DNA of 48,235 nt from Rhizobacter sp. Root1221 (GTDB lineage: Bacteria > Pseudomonadota > Gammaproteobacteria > Burkholderiales > Burkholderiaceae_C). Numbering within the stretch: position 1 is the stretch's first letter; every line of letters starts with the position of its first letter. The position numbers were made by a program, and so were the translations under genes. The notes beneath the pieces were generated by a model. The model had not been told where the DNA came from. It saw nothing but the letters and a program-made list of their open reading frames with translations, and searched no databases. This document shows, piece after piece, positions 7,327 to 15,163 of the stretch. The stretch covers positions 1 through 48,235 of the forward strand of contig NZ_LMDI01000037.1 in the NCBI RefSeq assembly GCF_001425785.1, written 5' to 3'.

Positions 7327-7343
7327 CCAAAGTGGAGGCCGCC

Positions 7344-7481
7344 ATGAGCCGCCGTCACGACCCCGCCCCGCCCGGCAAGCCCGAACCCGGTGAATTGCCG
7401 GTGGAGCCCGACCAGGGGGCCTTTCCGCCCCCTGGCAGCAGCGAAGAGGAAGACGAGGCCGACCTGCCGGCCCCGACCTGA
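7344..7481 (+). CDS. Very small acidic Pro-rich protein (45 aa)
   Basis: This 46-codon frame opens with ATG preceded by GTGGAGG at proper spacing. The product has a basic start (MSRRHDPAPPGKP), a Pro/Gly-rich middle and a Glu/Asp cluster (SSEEEDEAD). It is probably disordered. It ends 12 bases before the convergent zipA stop. The good ribosome site and the close spacing to the gene at 7123-7326 are the only support, and no function is suggested. Confidence 0.45.
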   Translation: MSRRHDPAPPGKPEPGELPVEPDQGAFPPPGSSEEEDEADLPAPT

Positions 7482-7493
7482 GAGGCTGATTCG

Positions 7494-8558
7494 TCAGCTG
7501 AACAGGCGCCGCGCGGCGGGGGAACCCGCCGCGAGGTCGCGTGCCGCCAGGGCCTCGTACAGGCGGCGCAGTTCGCCGCCGATCGATGCGAAGCCGGGCA
7601 CGCTGAGCGGGTGGCCGTTGTCGTCCACCACGGCCGCATCCATGCCCAGCGACAGCGCCTGCGCGCTGGCCTGCCAGGCCGCGAACGGTTCGGACGACGC
7701 CTCGGTCTGCGGCACGTCGAAGCTCAGCATCACGTCGCGCACGGCCGACTGGTTGGGGTCGTCCGCCAACGCGGCCTGCGCGTCGTAGCTCAACACCAGC
7801 ACCGGCGGCGCCCCGTCCTCCGCACCCGGCAGCACCATGCGTCCCGGCACGTTGCCGGCCACGAACCCATGGCGTGCCGCATGTTGCTGGATGTAGCCCA
7901 CGCTCCAGGCCGTCAGCCGCGCGTGCAGGTGCACGGCGAGCTGGGCGTCGTGCTGGCTCGCGAAGGCGTCGAGTTCGCGGGCTCGGCCCACCACGTCGAG
8001 CATGTCGGGGAAGTCCACCAGCGCGCCCAGCAGCTCGGCGAACCCCTGCACCTTCTGCACGAACTCGGAGTACTCGATTTCGTTCAGGCCACCGGTGCGG
8101 TTGGCCAGTTGCACCCCGGCCTGGAACTCGCTGTAGCGGCGTCCCGGCAGCGGCATTTCCCACTCACCGTTTTCGGTGTTCAGCCCTTCGATCAGGAAGG
8201 GTTTCGTACCCGCCCGCCGCGTGGGCGGCAGGTGCGACAGCGCCATGTCACCACTCACCGGCGCTTCCACCGTGATCGATGCGATGCCGTCGATCAGCGC
8301 ATCGATGCGCGCGCTGGGACGGCGCGGGAACAACATCGGTTCCGCGCGGTCGGCGAGCCCGCCGCCGGTGGGGGTGTCGCCACCCGCCGCGCCCTGCGGG
8401 CCACCGTCGAGCACGGGTTCACGCGGCTCGGCCGGCGGGGCCACGGGCGGCGACGGGCGCAGGGGCCCGGCCTTGCGGGCCTGCCAGGCGCCGTGGGCGA
8501 CCACGCCCGCCAGCACCACCCCACCCACACACGCCAGCGCAATCGTCAGGTTGTCCAT
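7494..8558 (-). CDS. zipA: Cell division protein ZipA
   Basis: This is the inner-membrane anchor that binds the C-terminal tail of FtsZ and stabilises the Z ring. The start is placed at the ATG at 8558 (MDNLTIALACVGGVVLAG), giving 354 residues. There is a single N-terminal membrane helix (about 4-21), a Pro/Gly-rich linker (about 30-90) and a C-terminal ZipA FtsZ-binding domain (about 215-340). The gene starts 13 bases after the smc stop, the usual smc-zipA arrangement. In many Burkholderiales ligA follows; here three tiny genes on the opposite strand occupy that place, so ligA must lie elsewhere. Confidence 0.87.
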   Translation of the reverse strand: MDNLTIALACVGGVVLAGVVAHGAWQARKAGPLRPSPPVAPPAEPREPVLDGGPQGAAGGDTPTGGGLADRAEPMLFPRRPSARIDALIDGIASITVEAPVSGDMALSHLPPTRRAGTKPFLIEGLNTENGEWEMPLPGRRYSEFQAGVQLANRTGGLNEIEYSEFVQKVQGFAELLGALVDFPDMLDVVGRARELDAFASQHDAQLAVHLHARLTAWSVGYIQQHAARHGFVAGNVPGRMVLPGAEDGAPPVLVLSYDAQAALADDPNQSAVRDVMLSFDVPQTEASSEPFAAWQASAQALSLGMDAAVVDDNGHPLSVPGFASIGGELRRLYEALAARDLAAGSPAARRLFS

Positions 8559-8571
8559 CTCGTCGAGTTCC

Positions 8572-11500
8572 TCAGGCCGCCTGCACCATGCCGACAGCCG
8601 CTTCCATGTCCACCGCGACGATGCGCGAGACACCTTGTTCCTGCATGGTCACGCCGATCAGCTGCTCGGCCATCTCCATCGCGATCTTGTTGTGGCTGAT
8701 GAACAGGAACTGCGTGCCGGCCGACATCGTCTTCACGAGCTTCGCGTAGCGTTCCGTGTTGGCGTCGTCGAGCGGCGCGTCCACTTCGTCCAGCAGGCAG
8801 AACGGCGCCGGGTTCAGCTGGAAGATCGCGAACACGAGCGCGATGGCCGTGAGCGCCTTTTCACCGCCCGACAGCAGGTGGATGGTGCTGTTCTTCTTGC
8901 CCGGGGGCTGCGCCATCACCTGCACGCCGGCGTCGAGGATCTCGTCGCCCGTCATGATGAGCCTCGCGTTGCCACCGCCGAAGAGGCTCGGGAACATGCG
9001 CCCGAAGCCGTCGTTGACCTGGTTGAACGTGGCCATGAGCAGGTCGCGGGTTTCCAGGTCGATCTTGTGGATCGCGTTTTCGAGCGTGTTGATGGCCTCG
9101 TTCAGGTCGGCGTTCTGCGCGTCGAGGAAGGTCTTGCGCTCGCGCGACGACGTGAGCTCGTCCAGCGCCGCCAGGTTCACGGCCCCCAGGGCGTTGATCT
9201 CGCGGCCGATGCGGTCGATCTCGCCCTGCAGGCCGTACAGCTTCACGCCGTTGTCGGTGATGTTGCGTTCGAGCGCTTCCAGGTCCACACCCGCCGCGGT
9301 GAGCTGCTCCATGAACTGCGCGCCGCCGAGCTGGGCGGCCTGCTCCTCGAGCTGCAGCTTCGTGATGCGGTCGCGCAGCGGCTGCAGGCTCTGCTCGTGG
9401 GCGAGGCGTTGTTCGTCGAGGCGGCGCAGGCGCAGCGTCAGGTCGTCGTACTCGCTGCGCTTGGCGGCGAGTGCCGATTCGCGGTCGAGGCGCAGCGCCA
9501 GCGCCGCTTCCAGCCCCACCTGCGCGGAGGCGTCGGTGAGCCGGCCCAGCTCCTCGCGCAGCTGCGCCTCGGACTGCGCGTTGCCCTGCACCTGCTGCGC
9601 CGCCGTCTCGATGCTGCGCTGCAGTTCGCCACGCCGTGCAGCCAGCGAGCGCGACGAGAACGTCGCCTCCTGGGCCTGCCGCTCGAGCGACCGCAGCTGT
9701 TCGCGCGCATCGGCCAGCCGGCGTTCGGCGGCGATCACCGCTTCGTCGAGCTCGGCGTGGCGCTCCTGCGTGGTAGCGAGCTGCATGTCGAGTTCCTCGA
9801 ACCGCGCCTCGCCGGTGGCGCGGCGTTCGTTGAGTTCCTCGAGCTGGGCATCGATCTCGTGCAGTTCGTCGTCGAGCTGGCCGCGCCGGGCGCTGGTCTG
9901 CTCGGCAAGCTGCGACAGGCGCAGCAGCTCCACCTGCAGCTGGTGCGCGCGGGTTTGCGTTTCGGCAGCGTCACGGCGGGCCGTCACGAGGCGCTGCGAG
10001 GCCTCGGTGTACGCGGCCTCGGCACGCACCAGCCCACCGCGCGCCTCCTCGGCGATCAGTGTCTGGGCACGCAGCTGGTGCTCGAGGCTCTCGATCTCCT
10101 GCGCACGGGCCAGCATGCCGGCCTGTTCGGAGTCGGGGGCGTAGAACGCCACCGAGAACTGGCTCACGGCATGGCCCTCGCGGGTCATGATGACCTCGCC
10201 GTGGGTGAGCTTGTCGCGTGCGGCCAGCGCCTCGTCGATGTTCGGCGCGGTGTACACGCCTTCGAGCCAGTCGTTCAGCAGGGCCTTCAGGCCCGCCTCG
10301 GTCAGGCGCAGCAGGTCGGACAGCCGCGGCAGCGTGTGATGGGTGTTGGCGATGGCCGCATGCGGCGGGCTGTAGAACGCGAGCTTGGCCGGCGGCGCGT
10401 CGAGCGCGAAGGCCCGCACCGTCTCCAGGCGGCCCACCTCCAGCGCGCTCAGGCGCTCGCGCAGCGACGACTCCAGCGCGGTTTCCCAACCGGTTTCGAT
10501 GTGGATGCGTTTCCACAGGCCCTGCATGTTCTCGAGGCCGTGCTTGGCCAGCCACGGCTTGAGCTTGCCCTCGGTCTGCACCTTCTCCTGCAGCGCACGC
10601 AGCGCTTCCAGGCGCGCGCTCAGGTCGGCCTGCCGGGCCGAATCGGTGTTGACCTGTTCCTGCTTCATGCGGCGGTCGTCGTCGAGCGCGGGCACCTGCT
10701 CGGTGAGCTCGTGCAACCGCTCGTCGGCCACCGCACGCGCGTCCTCGGCGACGCCGAACTGGGCCTTCAGGTCGCCCAGGCGGTCCATGTCGGGCACGGC
10801 CAGCTGGCGGCGTTCCGCGTCGAGCCGGTCGCGGCGCTGCTGGAACTGCCGGCCCTGGTCGTCGAGGCTGCGGCTCTCGGCCGCCAGCACCTGGATCTGC
10901 TGCTGCACGCCCGACACGGCCGTGCGCTGCTCGTTGCTGCGGTTCTGCGCCGTGCGCACCGCGTCTTCCACGTTGGGCAGGTTGCCCGCCTGTTCCTCGG
11001 CCTGGGCGGCGAGCACCTCGCTGCGTTCGTCGGCCGCAGCGATCTGTTCGGCGATGGTCTCGAGTTCGTCCTGCGCCTGGGCCTGGCGGTCGGCCCAGGT
11101 CTCGTTCTGCGTCTTCAGCTCGACCAGGCGCTGCTCGACACGCTGGCGGCCTTCCACCACGTAGCGGATGCGTTCCTCGAGGCGGCTCACCTCGAGTGCC
11201 GCCTCGGCCAACGACCCTTGCGCGGTGTGCAGCTCGTCGCTCGCGGCGTAGTGGGCCTGACGCACGGTTTCCAGTTCGGCCTCCCCGTGGCGCAGCTCCG
11301 CCGTGCGGGCCTCGAGCGCGTTGGTGGCCTCCAGCACTTCCTTGCGCACCCGCTCCTGCTCGCCGGCCGCATCGCGGTGCTTGAGGAACCACAACTGGTG
11401 CAGCTTGAGGGTGCCGGCTTCCTGGAGCCCGCGGTACTTCGTGGCCACCTCGGCCTGCTTCTCGAGCTTCTCGAGGTTGCTGTTGAGCTCGCGGAGGATG

Positions 11501-12087
11501 TCCTCGACGCGGGTCAGGTTCTCGCGCGTGTCCTTCAGCCGGTTCTCGGTTTCGCGGCGGCGTTCCTTGTACTTCGACACCCCAGCGGCTTCCTCGAGGA
11601 ACAGGCGCAGTTCTTCCGGCTTGCTCTCGATGATGCGGCTGATGGTGCCCTGGCCGATGATGGCGTAGGCGCGGGGCCCGAGGCCGGTGCCGAGGAACAC
11701 GTCCTGCACGTCGCGGCGGCGCACGGGCTGGTTGTTGATGAAGTAGCTGCTGGTGCCGTCGCGCGTGAGCACGCGGCGCACGGCGATTTCGGTGAACTGG
11801 TTCCACTGGCCGCCGGCGCGGGCGTCCTCGTTGCTGAACACGAGTTCCACGCTGGCGCGGCTCGCACCCTTGCGGTTGCCCGAGCCGCTGAAGATCACGT
11901 CCTGCATGGACTCGCCACGCAGTTCGCTGGCCTTCGATTCACCGAGCACCCAGCGCACCGCATCCATGATGTTGGACTTGCCGCACCCGTTCGGGCCGAC
12001 GACCCCCACCAACTGACCCGGCAACTGGAAATGCGTGGGATCGGCAAACGACTTGAAGCCCGAGAGTTTGATGGAGTTCAGACGCAT
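8572..12087 (-). CDS. smc: Chromosome segregation protein SMC
   Basis: The product is a condensin ATPase that compacts and helps segregate the chromosome. The start is set at 12087 (MRLNSIKLSGFKSF), the conserved N-terminus of the family, giving 1171 residues; an in-frame ATG 39 bases upstream is less likely. Features in order are Walker A GPNGCGKSN (31-39), two long coiled coils around a hinge near the middle, the ABC signature LSGGEK (1072-1077) and Walker B LLDEVD (1098-1103). Length and architecture are normal. The gene is divergent from queF and followed directly by zipA. Confidence 0.95.
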   Translation of the reverse strand: MRLNSIKLSGFKSFADPTHFQLPGQLVGVVGPNGCGKSNIMDAVRWVLGESKASELRGESMQDVIFSGSGNRKGASRASVELVFSNEDARAGGQWNQFTEIAVRRVLTRDGTSSYFINNQPVRRRDVQDVFLGTGLGPRAYAIIGQGTISRIIESKPEELRLFLEEAAGVSKYKERRRETENRLKDTRENLTRVEDILRELNSNLEKLEKQAEVATKYRGLQEAGTLKLHQLWFLKHRDAAGEQERVRKEVLEATNALEARTAELRHGEAELETVRQAHYAASDELHTAQGSLAEAALEVSRLEERIRYVVEGRQRVEQRLVELKTQNETWADRQAQAQDELETIAEQIAAADERSEVLAAQAEEQAGNLPNVEDAVRTAQNRSNEQRTAVSGVQQQIQVLAAESRSLDDQGRQFQQRRDRLDAERRQLAVPDMDRLGDLKAQFGVAEDARAVADERLHELTEQVPALDDDRRMKQEQVNTDSARQADLSARLEALRALQEKVQTEGKLKPWLAKHGLENMQGLWKRIHIETGWETALESSLRERLSALEVGRLETVRAFALDAPPAKLAFYSPPHAAIANTHHTLPRLSDLLRLTEAGLKALLNDWLEGVYTAPNIDEALAARDKLTHGEVIMTREGHAVSQFSVAFYAPDSEQAGMLARAQEIESLEHQLRAQTLIAEEARGGLVRAEAAYTEASQRLVTARRDAAETQTRAHQLQVELLRLSQLAEQTSARRGQLDDELHEIDAQLEELNERRATGEARFEELDMQLATTQERHAELDEAVIAAERRLADAREQLRSLERQAQEATFSSRSLAARRGELQRSIETAAQQVQGNAQSEAQLREELGRLTDASAQVGLEAALALRLDRESALAAKRSEYDDLTLRLRRLDEQRLAHEQSLQPLRDRITKLQLEEQAAQLGGAQFMEQLTAAGVDLEALERNITDNGVKLYGLQGEIDRIGREINALGAVNLAALDELTSSRERKTFLDAQNADLNEAINTLENAIHKIDLETRDLLMATFNQVNDGFGRMFPSLFGGGNARLIMTGDEILDAGVQVMAQPPGKKNSTIHLLSGGEKALTAIALVFAIFQLNPAPFCLLDEVDAPLDDANTERYAKLVKTMSAGTQFLFISHNKIAMEMAEQLIGVTMQEQGVSRIVAVDMEAAVGMVQAA

Positions 12088-12265
12088 GGCGTGGAAACGG
12101 GCCCTGACAGGCAACCCCCGGCGCACCTCACCGGGGCATCCAGGACCGCCTAAGTACTTGATTTATTTGGCGAATCTCGTGCAACGACGAGCCTCCGGCG
12201 AGGCGCGATGATACCATCGGGCCCCTCGCGGCATTCCCGCAAAACCCTCTCCGAACCCGTCTGCC

Positions 12266-12763
12266 ATGGCCAAGATGTCCACCAAAGTCGCCCTGCCCAA
12301 AACCAAGCCCGCCACGGCCGTGGGCCAGCGCGAAAAACCGGCCAAGCCGCCCAGCGTGCCCAGCAAGCAGATCGACGTGTTCCCGAACCCCACCCCGAAG
12401 CGCGACTACGCGATCCAGTTCCAGGTGCCCGAGTTCACCTGCCACTGCCCGCTCACCGGCCAGCCCGACTTCGCCCATTTCACGATCGACATGATCGCGG
12501 ACAAGCTGTGCGTCGAGCTCAAGAGCCTGAAGATGTACATGTGGAGCTACCGCCACGAAGGCGCGTTCCACGAGAAGGTCACGAACGACATCCTCGACGA
12601 CATCGTGCGTGCCACCGACCCGCGGTTCATCCGCATCACCGCGAAGTGGTACGTGCGCGGCGGCATCTACACGAACGTGGTGGCCGAGCACCGCAAGAAG
12701 GGCTGGAAGCCGCAGCCCGTGGTGGTCATGCCCGCCCACGCACCGGCCACCGGCCTGGCTTGA
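12266..12763 (+). CDS. queF: NADPH-dependent 7-cyano-7-deazaguanine reductase QueF
   Basis: QueF reduces preQ0 to preQ1 in queuosine synthesis. The 165-residue length matches the short unimodular type. The catalytic cysteine is C61 in CPLTGQPDF, with the partner D68 seven residues on, as in the Bacillus enzyme. The QueF signature follows as ELKSLKMYMWSYR (84-96). The basic, Pro-rich first 40 residues look like an extension, and the start could be a few codons later. The gene is divergent from smc. I looked for a preQ1 riboswitch in the 180-base gap and saw none. Confidence 0.93.
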   Translation: MAKMSTKVALPKTKPATAVGQREKPAKPPSVPSKQIDVFPNPTPKRDYAIQFQVPEFTCHCPLTGQPDFAHFTIDMIADKLCVELKSLKMYMWSYRHEGAFHEKVTNDILDDIVRATDPRFIRITAKWYVRGGIYTNVVAEHRKKGWKPQPVVVMPAHAPATGLA

Positions 12764-12856
12764 CCGGCTGACGCACAAAGACCCGGTGCTTGGCAGGGTG
12801 CCGGGCCTTGCTCCACGATGGCGGTCCCGAAGCCCCTGCCCTGAAGGATCCCGTCC

Positions 12857-13414
12857 ATGGCCACCACCCGCAACGTCGCCGTCTTTGTCGGCAGCCTCCG
12901 CAAGGCCTCGCTGAACCGCAAGGTCGCCCTGGCCCTCGCGGCCCTGGCGCCCCCCACGCTCAAGCTGTCCATCGTGGAGATCGGCGACCTGCCCCTCTTC
13001 AACGAGGACTGGGAAGCCAACCCGCCCAAGAACGTGGTGGACCTGAAGGCCACCATCCAGGCGGCCGACGCGGTGCTGTTCGTCACGCCGGAGTACAACC
13101 GCTCGGTGCCGGGGGTGCTGAAGAACGCCATCGACGTGGCATCGCGCCCGTACGGCAAGAGCGCATGGAACGGCAAGCCCGGGGCGGTGGTGAGCGCGTC
13201 GCCCGGCGCCATCGGCGGCTTTGGCGCCAACAACCACCTGCGCCAGTCGTTCGTGTTCCTGAACGTGCCGATGCTGCCCCACGAGGCCTACCTCGGCAAC
13301 GCCCACACGCTGTTCGACGACGCGGGCAAGCTCACCAACGAATCCACGAAGGAATTCCTGACGAAGTTCCTGGCGCGGTTCGCCACCTGGATCGAAAGCA
13401 ACATTGCAACCTGA
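12857..13414 (+). CDS. NAD(P)H-dependent FMN reductase family protein
   Basis: This 185-residue flavodoxin-like protein belongs to the ChrR/YieF/ArsH-related group that reduces quinones, chromate or azo dyes through bound FMN. The FMN phosphate loop GSLRKASLNRK is at about 12-22. PEYNRSVPGVLKNAIDVASRP, the family signature that binds the flavin and the partner subunit, is near 75-95. The SPGAIGGFGA loop binds flavin as well. The 3' end overlaps the proposed start of the SET-domain gene, suggesting translational coupling. The substrate cannot be told from sequence. Confidence 0.87.
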   Translation: MATTRNVAVFVGSLRKASLNRKVALALAALAPPTLKLSIVEIGDLPLFNEDWEANPPKNVVDLKATIQAADAVLFVTPEYNRSVPGVLKNAIDVASRPYGKSAWNGKPGAVVSASPGAIGGFGANNHLRQSFVFLNVPMLPHEAYLGNAHTLFDDAGKLTNESTKEFLTKFLARFATWIESNIAT

Positions 13415-13844
13415 CCTCCTGGCCCTTCCGGCCCGCCCCGCCTACCAGAAGTACGCCGTCGATGTGCGCCCGAGCCCCATCGACGGCCAGGGCGTGTTCG
13501 CGCTCGAACCCATTCCGCGCTGGCGCAAGATCGGCGAGATCCGAGGTGAATCCATCAGCGTGATCGAGGCCCGCATCCGGGCCACGCGCCACGAGCGTGT
13601 GATGATCGTCGAGATCTCCGAGGACAAGGCCATCGACTTCCACAAGTCGGCCGACCCCATGCGCTACACGAACCACTCGTGCCAGCACAACGCCCGGCTG
13701 TCCATCCAGCAGGGGCGTGTCGAGTTCTACTCCCTTCGTGCCATCTCGCCGGGCGAAGAGATCACCGTGAGCTATGGCGAGACCCACCATGAAGGCCGGC
13801 TCGCCTGCCGGTGCGGTGCGCCGGGGTGTGCCCGGCGGCTGTAG
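13404..13844 (+). CDS. SET-domain protein (putative protein-lysine methyltransferase)
   Basis: This compact 146-residue protein has a full SET core: SPIDGQGVFAL at the start, RYTNHSCQHNA (the NHSC motif that binds S-adenosylmethionine), GEEITVSYGE with the catalytic-site tyrosine, and a post-SET-like cysteine cluster CRCGAPGCARRL. SET proteins are mainly eukaryotic but occur sporadically in bacteria, often as single-domain forms. The proposed TTG start (13404) lies inside the upstream reductase gene and has only a weak ribosome site; a GTG 19 codons in is an alternative. The target protein is unknown. Confidence 0.87.
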   Translation: MQPDLLALPARPAYQKYAVDVRPSPIDGQGVFALEPIPRWRKIGEIRGESISVIEARIRATRHERVMIVEISEDKAIDFHKSADPMRYTNHSCQHNARLSIQQGRVEFYSLRAISPGEEITVSYGETHHEGRLACRCGAPGCARRL

Positions 13845-13922
13845 CCGCCAGGCCATCCGGCGTCACAACCCCGTCACCCAGGGCGCGTACGGTCTGCCAC
13901 TTCCCCACAGGAGAACCGACCC

Positions 13923-15125
13923 ATGCGCTCTTTCCTCTTCGGCCTGGCCGTTGCCTGCGCCGCCGCCGTCGCCGCCCCGGCCGCGATGGCCCATGACCAC
14001 CGCAGCCGCACCGAATCGCCCCTCGTGATCGGCCACCGCGGCGCCAGCGGCTACCTGCCCGAGCACACGCTGGAGAGCTACGCCCTCGCGATCGAACTCG
14101 GCGCCGACTACATCGAGCCCGACGTGGTGGCCACCCGTGACGGCCACCTGATCGCCCGCCACGAGCCCAACATCACCAACACCACCGACGTGGCGAGCCA
14201 CCCCGAGTTCGCCTCCCGCCGCCGCACCGCGGTGGTGGACGGGGCCACCGAGGAAGGCTTCTTCGCATCCGACTTCACGCTCGCCGAGATCCGCACGCTG
14301 CGCGCGAAGCAGGCCTTCGCCGACCGCCCGCAGCAGTTCAACGGCCAGTTCGGCATCGCCACGCTCGACGAGGTGATCGCGCTGGCCAAGCGCAAGGGCC
14401 GCGAAGCCAACCGCACGGTGGGCGTGTACATCGAAACGAAACACCCCACCTACCACCAGAAGCTCGGCCTGCCGCTCGAGCAGCGCGTGCTGAACGCCCT
14501 CACCCGCGCCGGCTGGAACTACCGCGAGGCGCCGGTGTTCATCCAGTCGTTCGAGCAGGCCAACCTGAAGCAGCTCAACAAGCTCACCCGCGTGAAGCTC
14601 GTGCAGCTGATCGATGCGAACGACGTGAACGCGGACGGCTCGCTCGACTTCACCGCCCCGTACGACCGCCCCTACGACTGGACGGCCTCGGGTGACCCGG
14701 CGCTGCTGGCCCGCACCTTCGCCTACCTGACCACCGACGCCGGCCTGCGCGAGGTGCGCACGTACGCCGACGGCATCGGCCCGTGGAAGCGCTACATCGT
14801 CAGCACCGCCGCGAACCCCAACGGCACCGGCCCGGGCGAGGCCAAGCTCAAGCTGCTGCCCCCCACCGACCTGATCGCCCGCGCCCACCAGGCCGGCCTG
14901 GTCGTGCACGCCTACACCTTCCGCAACGAACAGTCGCGCCTGCCGGCCGACTACGCCGGCAACCCGGTCAACGAGTACCTGCAGTACTTCGCCCTCGGCA
15001 TCGACGGCCTGTTCTCGGACTTCGCCGACACGGCCGTGGCCGCGCGGGTGTTGCACAAGCTGAAGACCGATCCGAAGTTCGGGGACTGCTTCACCGGCGA
15101 GGCGCGTTCTTGGCAATGTGACTGA
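13923..15125 (+). CDS. glpQ: Periplasmic glycerophosphodiester phosphodiesterase
   Basis: The enzyme hydrolyses glycerophosphodiesters to glycerol-3-phosphate and an alcohol in the periplasm. There are 400 residues with a signal peptide (about 1-23, ending AMA). The family site is intact: GHRGASGYLPEHT with H38 and R39, metal ligands in YIEPDVV (E65, D67) and RHEPNI with H80. An insertion after that (TDVASHPEF and following) is typical of the GlpQ type rather than the shorter cytosolic UgpQ type. A clear GGAG precedes the start. It stands alone, with no glpT nearby. Confidence 0.92.
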   Translation: MRSFLFGLAVACAAAVAAPAAMAHDHRSRTESPLVIGHRGASGYLPEHTLESYALAIELGADYIEPDVVATRDGHLIARHEPNITNTTDVASHPEFASRRRTAVVDGATEEGFFASDFTLAEIRTLRAKQAFADRPQQFNGQFGIATLDEVIALAKRKGREANRTVGVYIETKHPTYHQKLGLPLEQRVLNALTRAGWNYREAPVFIQSFEQANLKQLNKLTRVKLVQLIDANDVNADGSLDFTAPYDRPYDWTASGDPALLARTFAYLTTDAGLREVRTYADGIGPWKRYIVSTAANPNGTGPGEAKLKLLPPTDLIARAHQAGLVVHAYTFRNEQSRLPADYAGNPVNEYLQYFALGIDGLFSDFADTAVAARVLHKLKTDPKFGDCFTGEARSWQCD

Positions 15126-15163
15126 TCGCCCGGGTCACCCCCGGTGAACGCCGGAGGCGCCTC

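Noticed and set aside
8176-12153. 1325-residue plus-strand frame
   Set aside because: It is antisense to smc and part of zipA, arising from GC-rich codon bias; smc is unmistakable.
12088-12265. preQ1 riboswitch before queF
   Set aside because: No H-type pseudoknot pattern or A-rich tail could be seen.
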